Shown here one piece after another: positions 1 to 6,640 of a DNA stretch of 8,215 bases (within the stretch, counting starts at the first letter, position 1; each line of letters starts with the position of its first letter). The DNA is from Candidatus Hydrogenedentes bacterium CG07_land_8_20_14_0_80_42_17. Lineage in GTDB: Bacteria; UBA8481. The translations under genes were made by a program, and so were the position numbers. The stretch lies in contig PEWQ01000124.1 of assembly GCA_002780065.1 (NCBI GenBank), positions 1 to 8,215 on the forward strand. The letters run 5' to 3'. Below the pieces are notes generated by a model. The model saw only the letters and a list, made by a program, of their open reading frames with translations. It had not been told where the DNA came from and did no database searches.

Positions 1-37
1 ATATACACTTTTTTGAATATATGTCAAATAAAATTTC

Positions 38-140
38 CACTTTTCAATTTGCAATTTGCACTTCCCAATTTGTACTTTTCAATTTACACTTTTCAATTTG
101 CACTTTTCAATTTGCACTTTTCAAATTGCAATTTTCAAAT
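38..140. repeat. AT-rich 14-bp direct tandem repeat array
   Basis: About seven head-to-tail copies of a 14-bp unit, consensus cacttttcaatttg on the plus strand. Units start at 38, 59, 73, 87, 101 and 115, with a degenerate last copy at 129-140 and one half-length insertion (caatttg, 52-58) between the first two. Copies at 38, 87 and 101 are identical; the others differ by one to three bases. The unit is about 29% GC, well below the neighbouring genes. It lies some 50 bp beyond the stop of the last gene of the operon, so it is 3' intergenic DNA. There are no spacers, so it is not a CRISPR array. An open plus-strand frame through it is only a translation of the repeat. Confidence 0.9.
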
Positions 141-189
141 ATTATATAACTCGTCTTGGAGGCACGGTCCCCAATACGTATGATAAGTT

Positions 190-1281
190 TTACCTTACTA
201 TGTCTTCCTCGCTGTCTTCTACCGGTATTCCTTTATCTTTTGCGGTGCGGCTGACCATTCCTGAACGCATAAGCAATACAATAATTCCAAATAAAAGTAA
301 TTCCTGAATCAATAATACAAATGCCTCTTCAATCGTGACTCTGTTCAAAAGTATTGCCGGCAATGATATTTGAACGGCTATAATCCAAATCAATAATACT
401 GCCTGTTTATGAGTCATTCCCAAATCCACCAGTCGATGCGAAAAATGGTTCTTGTCCGCAGTGAATATTGAAACTCCATTTTTTATTCTTATCAGCATTA
501 CCGAAAATGTATCGAATAATGGAACACCAAGAAGAAGGATAGGAGTAATCAACGGCAGGTGAGTAAGTTTCGATGATGCTAGATATATTCCCTGAACCGA
601 GATTATCGCTAGAGAATAACCTATCAGCAAAGAACCGGCGTCCCCGAGAAAAAGTTTAGCAGAAGGAAAATTATGAGGTAAAAATCCTATTATGGCGCCG
701 GCTAAAGCCGCTGTAATCGGCAATATAAAATAATCTCCCTGTTCATAAGCTACCCATGAGAAAGCAAGCGCGGCAATCAATCCAACTCCGGAAGAAAGAC
801 CGTTCATATTATCCAGAAGATTGAAGGAATTAGTGATTCCAACAATCCACACCAGAGTTATGACCGTTGCAATTAAATTATTTTGAATAAAAATAGAAAG
901 TTTAACTTCATAAAAAATTAATACCAGTGCGGCTAAAAATTGCCCAAAAAGTTTCCATCTCGCAGAAACTCCTAAGGTATCGTCAAGAAGTCCTAAAAGG
1001 AAGATCAACGTGACTCCAATCAATGTTCCTAATGCCGGAGTAAAATTAATAAAATCTATTAAACTATTTTTTTGAGCAAAAACAAAGCCGGCCATCAAAC
1101 CAATGTAAACAGCCAAACCTCCCAATAAAGGAGTTGTTTTTTTATGAACTTTTCTTGCCGCAGGATAATCTACTATGTTGAGAAGAAGCGCTAATTTAGC
1201 AGCAACAGGGCTCGCCACAAAGCTTATTACCGACGATATTACTGCGACAGATAAAACCAATCCTAAATAATTTAGCGTCAT
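190..1281 (-). CDS. Polyprenyl-phosphate sugar-1-phosphate transferase, WecA/TagO/MraY family
   Basis: A 363-residue polytopic membrane protein with about 10-11 hydrophobic segments, as expected for this family. It transfers a sugar-1-phosphate (commonly GlcNAc-1-P or a related HexNAc-1-P) from a UDP-sugar to undecaprenyl phosphate, starting lipid-linked glycan assembly on the cytoplasmic side. Visible family motifs are VDYPAARKVH followed by PLLGG (37-55), the Mg-binding DD at 100-101, NSFNLLDNMNGL (151-162, with D157), FLGDAGSL (211-218, with D214), PLFD (254-257) and the cytoplasmic DKNHFSHRL (276-284) in place of the WecA HIHH loop. The DNMNGL and HFSHRL forms favour WecA/TagO/WbpL-type initiators over peptidoglycan MraY. 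The tail after residue 340 is charged and acidic. The ATG start has no clear Shine-Dalgarno site, and an in-frame TGA 21 bp upstream excludes extension. It is the last gene of the operon, 107 bp after the dehydrogenase. The acceptor lipid is inferred; the exact donor sugar cannot be read from the sequence. Confidence 0.93.
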   Translation of the reverse strand: MTLNYLGLVLSVAVISSVISFVASPVAAKLALLLNIVDYPAARKVHKKTTPLLGGLAVYIGLMAGFVFAQKNSLIDFINFTPALGTLIGVTLIFLLGLLDDTLGVSARWKLFGQFLAALVLIFYEVKLSIFIQNNLIATVITLVWIVGITNSFNLLDNMNGLSSGVGLIAALAFSWVAYEQGDYFILPITAALAGAIIGFLPHNFPSAKLFLGDAGSLLIGYSLAIISVQGIYLASSKLTHLPLITPILLLGVPLFDTFSVMLIRIKNGVSIFTADKNHFSHRLVDLGMTHKQAVLLIWIIAVQISLPAILLNRVTIEEAFVLLIQELLLFGIIVLLMRSGMVSRTAKDKGIPVEDSEEDIVR

Positions 1282-1315
1282 AAATGCAGTAGGCTCATTT
1301 CACCAGTCAAAGACC

Positions 1316-1332
1316 TTCTGGAGTTACCAGAA
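1316..1332. repeat. Short inverted repeat in the gap before the transferase gene
   Basis: A perfect inverted repeat with 6-bp arms TTCTGG and CCAGAA and a 5-nt loop, in the 107-bp gap between the dehydrogenase and the membrane transferase. In the minus-strand transcript the T-run comes before the stem, not after it, so it does not have the form of an intrinsic terminator of the operon. On the plus strand the stem is followed by an A-run, not T. A role in RNA processing or attenuation is possible but unsupported. Confidence 0.4.
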
Positions 1333-1349
1333 AAAATATATGAACTATA

Positions 1350-1370
1350 CTCCGTGTCTTTGTGCCTCCG
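1350..1370. repeat. Probable dispersed-repeat remnant (CTCCGTGTC / GCCTCCG type)
   Basis: The 21-bp stretch carries two CTCCG/CCTCCG blocks about 14 bp apart around a GTGTCTTTGTG core. Its minus strand reads as a CGGAGGCACAAAGACACGGAG-like phrase. From memory, closely similar phrases recur between genes in many environmental bacterial genomes, often near GxxExxY-type genes. Only one copy is in the window, so its repeat nature is inferred from recall and not shown here. Confidence 0.35.
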
Positions 1371-1388
1371 TATTTAATTTTCACGTTC

Positions 1389-2687
1389 TCATATCTTAAC
1401 TATATTTCGGCGGTGTCCAAAATGTACAGTGGCATTTCGAGTATCAACTATCAGTTTGAATCTTCCCAATAAAGCCTTGAGGTCAACATTTGAATGGGCA
1501 GTATGAATCAAAAGCACATCCGAATTTTTTGCTTCCTTTGAAGAAAGTGATACCGACTTTAATATCTTCTCTCCTACTTTAAAAGTTGGAATGTAAGAAT
1601 CGTGATAGTGAACTTTTGCTCCGTATTCAAGCAGTTTACTTATAATTTTCTTAGCAGAACTGTTTCTCGCATCATCAATATCTTTTTTGAACGCAACTCC
1701 TAAAACCAAAACCGAAGTATTATTAATCGGTTTTTTTAGCCGCAGATTAACCTCTCTCACTGTCTTATCAACTACATAATAAGGAATATTTTCATTTACC
1801 TCTGAAGATAGAGAAATAAAGTTAGTAAAGAAATCGAATTCCTTTGCTTTCCAAGAAAGATAAAACGGATCGATTGGAATGCAGTGTCCTCCTACTCCAG
1901 GTCCAGGCATAAACGGCATAAAACCGAACGGTTTCGTAGCGGCGGCCGTTATTACCTCCCAAATATCAATCTTCATTCGATCGGCAAGAAGCATCAGTTC
2001 ATTGACTAGAGCTATATTCACATTTCTGAATATATTCTCTAAGAGTTTTGCCATCTCTGCAGACTCGGGTTTTGAAACAGGAATTATCTTTTCTATCACT
2101 CCTCCGTACAGCGCTTTGATCAGTTTTAAGCAATGAGGTGTGAGGCCGGAGACAATCTTCGGAGTGTTTTTAGTTTTATAGACAGGATTTCCCGGGTCAA
2201 CTCGTTCAGGAGAAAATCCAAGAAAAAAATCTTTCCCGGCTTTCAGCCCGCCCCGCTCGAGAATGGGTTTAAGCACTTCTCTTGTGGTGCCGGGATAAGT
2301 TGTCGATTCAAGAACAAAAACCTGATTCTTTCTTACATACGGAGCAATGGATTCAGTAGCAGAACGAACAGGCTCTAAATCCGGCTCCTTATGATCATCT
2401 AGCGGAGTTGGAACACAAATTATTACTGCATCACACTCGCGGATTCTTTTGAAGTCAGATGTTGCAGAAAGCTTTTTCGCTTTCTTCAATCTCATAACAG
2501 ACCCTGGGACAACATCCATAATGATGTCTTCGCCTCTGTTCAGTCTTTTAACCTTCTGAATAAAATTATCAAAACCAAGAACTTCATATCCTGCATTTGC
2601 GAACTCAACCGCAAGAGGAATTCCAACATAGCCTAATCCGACTATGCCTACTTTTGCTTCACGACTATCGAATATTTTTGTATCCAC
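1389..2687 (-). CDS. UDP-HexNAc 6-dehydrogenase (WbpA/TviB-type nucleotide-sugar dehydrogenase)
   Basis: A 432-residue cytosolic NAD-dependent dehydrogenase of the UDP-Glc/GDP-Man dehydrogenase superfamily, of usual length for WbpA or TviB. It oxidises C6 of a UDP-sugar in two hydride steps to the uronic acid. Domains in order: an N-terminal Rossmann fold with GLGYVG (17-22), ICVPTP (90-95), STTYPGTT (128-135) and FSPERVDPGN (158-167); a central helical domain with EMAKLLEN (211-218, K214 and N218); and a C-terminal substrate domain from about residue 323. The catalytic loop GPGVGGHCIPIDP (262-274, Cys269), preceded by PFGFMPF, is the form found in UDP-GlcNAc/UDP-GalNAc dehydrogenases; UDP-glucose dehydrogenases usually have GGSCFPKD. 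The likely product is therefore UDP-GlcNAcA or UDP-GalNAcA, with UDP-ManNAc dehydrogenase (WecC-like) as the alternative. The start is GTG, fixed by an AGGAGA site 5 nt upstream. The WbpP-type epimerase two genes upstream is its natural partner. Confidence 0.92.
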   Translation of the reverse strand: MDTKIFDSREAKVGIVGLGYVGIPLAVEFANAGYEVLGFDNFIQKVKRLNRGEDIIMDVVPGSVMRLKKAKKLSATSDFKRIRECDAVIICVPTPLDDHKEPDLEPVRSATESIAPYVRKNQVFVLESTTYPGTTREVLKPILERGGLKAGKDFFLGFSPERVDPGNPVYKTKNTPKIVSGLTPHCLKLIKALYGGVIEKIIPVSKPESAEMAKLLENIFRNVNIALVNELMLLADRMKIDIWEVITAAATKPFGFMPFMPGPGVGGHCIPIDPFYLSWKAKEFDFFTNFISLSSEVNENIPYYVVDKTVREVNLRLKKPINNTSVLVLGVAFKKDIDDARNSSAKKIISKLLEYGAKVHYHDSYIPTFKVGEKILKSVSLSSKEAKNSDVLLIHTAHSNVDLKALLGRFKLIVDTRNATVHFGHRRNIVKI

Positions 2688-2692
2688 AATCT

Positions 2693-2698
2693 TCTCCT
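2693..2698 (-). promoter_or_regulatory. Ribosome binding site that fixes the GTG start of the UDP-HexNAc dehydrogenase
   Basis: The minus strand reads TTTAGGAGAAGATT directly before GTG at 2687-2685. AGGAGA ends 5 nt before the start codon, a standard spacing, so the GTG is preferred over any downstream ATG. Confidence 0.75.
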
Positions 2699-2734
2699 AA
2701 AGTCACTGCTCTAAACTCATTCTACAATTGCCAT

Positions 2735-2751
2735 TGAACTTATCAAGTTCA
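2735..2751. repeat. Perfect 7-bp inverted repeat just after an SDR stop codon
   Basis: TGAACTT - 3-nt loop - AAGTTCA, a perfect 7-bp stem beginning 5 nt after the TAG of the ArnA/UXS-like SDR gene and ending 36 nt before the ribosome site of the dehydrogenase. In the minus-strand transcript it is followed by ATGGCAATTG and not by a U-run, so it is not a canonical intrinsic terminator. A processing, stabilising or partial attenuation element between cistrons fits the position but is inference. Confidence 0.45.
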
Positions 2752-2756
2752 GCCCT

Positions 2757-3716
2757 CTATTTTCGATAAAAATCTATCACTCTCTTTAAAATATCGTTTA
2801 AAGAAAACTTCGGCTTCATTCCAGTCTCAGCTTCGAATCTTGCCATATTCGGGACCCTGTGAAGCATATCTTCGAATCCCTCTTCAAAAGCCGCTTCGTA
2901 ACTGATGTATTCAATCTTTGATGAACTTCCTGTCAATTCAACTACTTTCTTCGCAAGGCCGGTAATGGAAATCCTCTCGGTCGATCCAATGTTAAACACC
3001 TTTCCAAAACAATTTTCTTTTTCGAAAATAGCCGTCACAAAATCTACTGCATCCTGAACATCCAGAAAGCATCGAGTCTGTTCACCTGTTCCATACACCG
3101 TCAAAGGATGACCGAGAAGCGCGGCTTTAACAAAACGCGGAATAACCATTCCATACCTCGAAGACTGCCTAGGACCGACCGTATTGAAAAATCTTCCGAT
3201 TAAAACCGGCACCTGCTTTTCGCGATAATATGCAAGAGCTAAAAACTCATCTGTCGCTTTCGAATTGGCATATCCCCATCTGCTGATTGAAGTCGAACCT
3301 AAAACTCTGTCTCCTTCTTCAGAAAACGGAATGTTGTCGCTTTTGCCGTAAACTTCAGACGACGAAGCAATAAAAACCGGAGTCTTTTTTTTGTTTGCAA
3401 CTTCAAACACTCGTTCAGTTCCTATCAAATTCACTCTCAAAGAATGTAGCGGATGATCAATAACATATTTTACTCCAACCGCCGCGGCCATGTGATAAAT
3501 TCTTTCCGCTCCGTCAACGGCAATATCAAGATCGTGTTCATTCAAAACGCTTCCAATTATAAATTTAAATCTCGGCGAATTTTCATAATCGCGAATGTTA
3601 TATGTCTTCCCTGTCGAGAGGTCATCTAGAACTACTACCTCATCCCCTTTCTCCATGTGATGATCTACAATGTGGCTTCCGATAAATCCCGCGCCGCCGG
3701 TGACTAAAACTTTCAT
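2757..3716 (-). CDS. Extended SDR with ArnA/UXS-like active site (nucleotide-sugar epimerase/decarboxylase/dehydratase)
   Basis: A 319-residue extended short-chain dehydrogenase/reductase acting on a nucleotide sugar in the cytosol. Visible are the NAD-binding GGAGFIG (7-13), DD at 31-32, the conserved Asn in NLIGTE (N96), SSSEVYG (118-124, with S119 and E121), the catalytic YxxxK at Y149/K153 inside RWGYANSK, RFFNTVGPRQ (175-184) and VYGTGEQTRCF (207-217, with R215). The Glu in SEVYG, RW-Y-SK and Q-RCF are also found in the ArnA decarboxylase domain and UDP-glucuronate decarboxylases, where Glu and Arg act in decarboxylation. GalE-type epimerases usually lack this Glu. Database proteins of this clade are commonly labelled UDP-glucose 4-epimerase or dTDP-glucose 4,6-dehydratase, so the reaction is open. 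The ATG overlaps the preceding TGA as ATGA and has AGGAGAG 5 nt upstream, so translation is probably coupled to the upstream epimerase. SDR family membership is certain; the substrate is not. Confidence 0.9.
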   Translation of the reverse strand: MKVLVTGGAGFIGSHIVDHHMEKGDEVVVLDDLSTGKTYNIRDYENSPRFKFIIGSVLNEHDLDIAVDGAERIYHMAAAVGVKYVIDHPLHSLRVNLIGTERVFEVANKKKTPVFIASSSEVYGKSDNIPFSEEGDRVLGSTSISRWGYANSKATDEFLALAYYREKQVPVLIGRFFNTVGPRQSSRYGMVIPRFVKAALLGHPLTVYGTGEQTRCFLDVQDAVDFVTAIFEKENCFGKVFNIGSTERISITGLAKKVVELTGSSSKIEYISYEAAFEEGFEDMLHRVPNMARFEAETGMKPKFSLNDILKRVIDFYRK

Positions 3717-4657
3717 CGTTTCTCTCCTCTTGAACTCAGTCCTCTGAAATACTCGTATGTCCTTGACAGCCCTTCCTTGAAGTCAATTACAGCCTGATAG
3801 CCCAGAAGCTGTTTTGCTTTTTCTACCGAAGCGAAAGAGTCTCGAACATCACCCTGACGAGCAGGGCAAAATTCGATGTCGATTTTTCTTCCAACAATTC
3901 CGCTCAATTTTTCAACAACATCGAGCAGCGAAACTCTGCTGCCTAATGCAATGTTAATCACTTCTCCGGAAACTTTCGATTTCATTGCCAGTATATTCGC
4001 ATTAACTACATTTTCGACAAATGTAAAATCCCGAGTCTGAAGGCCGTCTCCGTAAATAACAGGGTTCTTTCCATTCAATGCCGCAGTGATAAATCTAGGA
4101 ATTACCGCCGCGTATTCTGAACGCGGATCTTGCCGCGGGCCAAAAACATTAAAGTATCGCAATGCAACCGTCTGTATCCCGTATAGGTTTGAATAGACAG
4201 CCGCATAATGTTCAGCTACAAGTTTCGCAACAGCATAAGGAGAGAGAGGTGCAGGTCTCATCTCTTCGCTTTTCGGCAATACAGGACTGTTTCCATAAAT
4301 GGAAGAAGAACTCGCCATCACCATTCTGCCGCCTCTCACTCGGAGTTCCTCCAGAATCGCAAGAGTGCTGTCCACTATAGAAACGTGCGTTCGCACCGGA
4401 TTCTCAATAGATCTCGGCACTGACGGAATCGCGGCCTGATGAAAAACTCCGTCAACTCCGTCAATCGCTTTTCTCAATAAATTTCGATCGGTCACACTTC
4501 CTCTGAAAAGCGAAATTCTATTTACAAAATGCGCAATGTTCTCTTCTCTGCCAGTTGAAAAATCATCAATAATTTTTACTTCATGACCATCATTCAGCAA
4601 TTTCTCCGATAAATGCGATCCGATAAATCCTGCGCCGCCAGTAACAAGATATCTCAT
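3713..4657 (-). CDS. UDP-sugar 4-epimerase, WbpP/TviC-like extended SDR
   Basis: A 314-residue GalE-family SDR. Motifs are GGAGFIG (7-13), DD at 31-32, HQAAIPSVPRSIENP (73-87), ASSSSIYG (115-122, catalytic-position S117), YAVAK (Y141/K145), LRYFNVFGPRQDP (166-178), YAAVIPRFI (182-190) and YGDGLQTRDFTFVENV (202-217). The QAA-PSVPRS and RYFNVFG-RQDP-YAAVIP blocks are typical of the group containing UDP-GlcNAc 4-epimerases WbpP and TviC, so UDP-GlcNAc/UDP-GalNAc interconversion is the best guess; UDP-Glc/UDP-Gal is the alternative. An oddity is that the usual N-x-x-G-T stretch reads I-V-D-S-T (94-98), losing the conserved Asn of the extended-SDR active site and the following Gly. The ATG start has AGGAG about 10 nt upstream. 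The gene follows the GlcA epimerase-like gene after 26 bp and overlaps the next SDR by 4 nt. Confidence 0.9.
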   Translation of the reverse strand: MRYLVTGGAGFIGSHLSEKLLNDGHEVKIIDDFSTGREENIAHFVNRISLFRGSVTDRNLLRKAIDGVDGVFHQAAIPSVPRSIENPVRTHVSIVDSTLAILEELRVRGGRMVMASSSSIYGNSPVLPKSEEMRPAPLSPYAVAKLVAEHYAAVYSNLYGIQTVALRYFNVFGPRQDPRSEYAAVIPRFITAALNGKNPVIYGDGLQTRDFTFVENVVNANILAMKSKVSGEVINIALGSRVSLLDVVEKLSGIVGRKIDIEFCPARQGDVRDSFASVEKAKQLLGYQAVIDFKEGLSRTYEYFRGLSSRGEKR

Positions 4658-4683
4658 TCTATTTCTTCTCCTCTATCAATTTA

Positions 4684-5649
4684 TTACAGCCCTAATTTTA
4701 GTAATTTAGAAATATATTCCCGTTCTCGATTAATTCCAAGTTTCCATCCAACTTCAGGTGAATAATTTAAAATCCGTTGAGCTTTGCTAATATCGGCGCC
4801 CGTATTCTTCGCATCTCCTTTTTGAGTTTCCGTATACTCGAGTTTGAAAGAAGGATGCGCAAACGTCTTCACGTAATCTATAACTTCTTTAAGAGCTGTC
4901 ATTCTGCCTCCGCCAATATTAATTATTTCTCCGAGAGCTTCTTTCATAACTCCCGCCGCCGCTGTTGCTTTAGCCGCATCAGTGACATACGTCACATCTC
5001 TCATTTGAGTTCCATCTCCAAAAACAGGAAATGAATTTCCAGTCAAAGCCGCTCTTATCAACTTATGAAATGCCATGTCAGGACGCTGTCTCGGGCCGTA
5101 AACAGTAAAATACCTGAGTATTGTCCAATCAACTCCGAATGACTTTCCGTATACTCGAATCATGTCCTCGCATGTAGATTTAGTCACTCCATACGGAGAA
5201 ATTGGAGTTCGCAAAGCAGTTTCATTTGTCGGCAAAGTCTCAGCATCTCCGTATGCTGATGAAGTAGAAGCGTAAACCAAACGGCATTTTACTTTTTTTA
5301 AAGCTTCCAACAATTTTTGAGTAGCAAGAATATTTCTTTCTACATAAAGTTTGAAATCCTCGCCCCACGAGGCTCTAACGCCAGCCTGCGCCGCAAGATG
5401 AAAGACAATGTCTTCTTCTTTCAGAATTGTTTCAAGCGGAGCTTTATTAAGATCATCTTCGATCATTCTAAAATTCGGAAGTGAAGCGAGCTCTTTTGCA
5501 AACAATCTCTTTATTTTTACATCATAATAATCTGTGAACGAATCTATTCCTGTAACACTTGCCCCTTCTTTCGCCAATACTTCAGAAAGATTTGAGCCGA
5601 TAAATCCCGCCGCGCCCGTGACAAGGCATCTCTTCCCTTCCAAATTCAT
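4684..5649 (-). CDS. UDP-glucuronate 4-epimerase-type extended SDR
   Basis: A 321-residue NAD-dependent nucleotide-sugar epimerase. Motifs are GAAGFIG (12-18), D36 followed by [12 protein letters not shown] (37-48), [12 protein letters not shown] (84-95), N106, ASTSSAYGD (127-135, T129 at the catalytic Ser/Thr position), SPYGVTK (151-157, Y153/K157), [17 protein letters not shown] (178-194) and [13 protein letters not shown] (210-222). The DYYD-x-x-KR loop after the first Rossmann acidic residue, together with AAQAGVR and GPRQRPDMA, is typical of proteins assigned as UDP-glucuronate 4-epimerases (UDP-GlcA to UDP-GalA). That substrate is a family inference. Another UDP-hexose is possible. The start ATG overlaps the preceding gene's TGA as ATGA and has AGGAG 9 nt upstream; a nearer ATG in the ribosome-site region is out of frame. 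It is translationally coupled to the UXS-type gene, which uses the same donor, UDP-GlcA. Confidence 0.9.
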   Translation of the reverse strand: MNLEGKRCLVTGAAGFIGSNLSEVLAKEGASVTGIDSFTDYYDVKIKRLFAKELASLPNFRMIEDDLNKAPLETILKEEDIVFHLAAQAGVRASWGEDFKLYVERNILATQKLLEALKKVKCRLVYASTSSAYGDAETLPTNETALRTPISPYGVTKSTCEDMIRVYGKSFGVDWTILRYFTVYGPRQRPDMAFHKLIRAALTGNSFPVFGDGTQMRDVTYVTDAAKATAAAGVMKEALGEIINIGGGRMTALKEVIDYVKTFAHPSFKLEYTETQKGDAKNTGADISKAQRILNYSPEVGWKLGINREREYISKLLKLGL

Positions 5650-6599
5650 TTTTCATTACTCCTACAATTACTCCGATACCATTCAAGAGTTTTGGTCAAT
5701 CCATCCTCAAGAGAAACCGACGGCTCCCATCCGAGCAATGTCCGCGCCTTGGTTATATCCGGCCTCCGCACTTTAGGGTCGTCAATCGGTAACGGACGAA
5801 ATTCTATGGGCAAATGTGACTTTGCAACTCGCTGAAGAACCTCAGCAAGTTCGAGCAAAGTCTTTTCATCAGGATTCCCAATGTTGACAGGTCCGACAAT
5901 AGTCTTGCCCGCATCGAGTTCCATCAGCTTAATCAAACCTTCGATTAAATCTGAAACGTAACAAAAAGATCGTGTCTGTAATCCGTCTCCAAATATTGTC
6001 AGCGGTTTTTCTTCAAGAACCTGTGAAATAAATGCGGGAACAACCCTTCCATCATTGAGTCTCATTCGAGGCCCGTATGTATTAAATATTCGCGCAATTC
6101 TTGTTTCAATCGAGTGCACGCGGTGATATGCCATCACTAGAGCCTCGGCAAAGCGCTTCGCCTCGTCGTAAACTCCGCGAGGTCCGATTGGATTCACATT
6201 GCCCCAATAATCCTCTCTTTGAGGCGACACGAGCGGATCGCCGTAAACTTCGGAAGTTGATGAGAGCAGAACTCGGGAATGTTTTGCTTTTGCCAATCCG
6301 AGAACTTTGTGAGTGCCGAGCGCTCCAACCTTCAATGTCTGAATCGGTAGAATCTGATAATCAATCGGAGAAGCCGGCGACGCAAGATGGTAGATTCTGT
6401 CAATCGGTCCTTCGATTCGTATCTCCTCGGTGATGTCGTGTTCTATGAATTCAAACTTACCTCGAATTGCGGCGAGGTTTTTCTTCGCACCTGTAATGAA
6501 GTTGTCAATGCCAATAACTTCATTGCCTTCTTCGGCAAGCCGAGACGCAAGATGGCTTCCAAGAAATCCCGCGCAACCTGTAATTAATATTCTAAGCAA
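5646..6599 (-). CDS. UDP-glucuronate decarboxylase (UDP-xylose synthase)
   Basis: A 317-residue extended SDR that converts UDP-glucuronic acid to UDP-xylose through a NAD-dependent 4-keto intermediate in the cytosol. The family fingerprint is strong: GCAGFLG (8-14), D32, HLASPASP followed by YQ and P-QTLK (71-90), [11 protein letters not shown] (94-104), [15 protein letters not shown] (113-127, with T115 and E117), [19 protein letters not shown] (131-149, catalytic Y144/K148), [19 protein letters not shown] (170-188) and [13 protein letters not shown] (203-215, R210). Length matches bacterial UXS enzymes without the eukaryotic membrane anchor. The start is TTG (6599-6597), chosen because it places Met one residue before the RILITG strand and has AAGGA 8 nt upstream; codon 2 is CTT and no in-frame ATG exists before the Rossmann strand. 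It follows yjbQ after 41 bp and overlaps the next epimerase by ATGA. UDP-GlcA must come from a dehydrogenase outside the window. Confidence 0.93.
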   Translation of the reverse strand: MLRILITGCAGFLGSHLASRLAEEGNEVIGIDNFITGAKKNLAAIRGKFEFIEHDITEEIRIEGPIDRIYHLASPASPIDYQILPIQTLKVGALGTHKVLGLAKAKHSRVLLSSTSEVYGDPLVSPQREDYWGNVNPIGPRGVYDEAKRFAEALVMAYHRVHSIETRIARIFNTYGPRMRLNDGRVVPAFISQVLEEKPLTIFGDGLQTRSFCYVSDLIEGLIKLMELDAGKTIVGPVNIGNPDEKTLLELAEVLQRVAKSHLPIEFRPLPIDDPKVRRPDITKARTLLGWEPSVSLEDGLTKTLEWYRSNCRSNEK

Positions 6600-6607
6600 T
6601 ATAATTT

Positions 6608-6612
6608 TCCTT
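6608..6612 (-). promoter_or_regulatory. Ribosome binding site supporting the TTG start of the UXS gene
   Basis: The minus strand reads AAAAAGGAAAATTATATTG. AAGGA ends 8 nt before the TTG codon. An overlapping 8-codon frame (ATG at 6618, TAG at 6592-6594) crosses the start; it is very short and probably chance, but it could modulate initiation. Confidence 0.5.
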
Positions 6613-6640
6613 TTTCATAGTTTGCATCACGCACTACGAT

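Noticed and set aside
56-307. Plus-strand 83-codon open frame at the left edge
   Set aside because: Its first third is a translation of the 14-bp repeat (recurring CTFQF/LHFSICTFQ-like residues) and the rest is antisense to the transferase 3' end; no ribosome site and no recognisable family.
2735-2751. Intrinsic transcription terminator
   Set aside because: Stem is AT-rich and the minus-strand transcript lacks a U-run after it; the downstream gene is probably co-transcribed.
6101-6433. Plus-strand 110-codon frame opposite the UDP-xylose synthase
   Set aside because: Lies wholly antisense to a strongly conserved gene, with no recognisable motif; a shadow frame.
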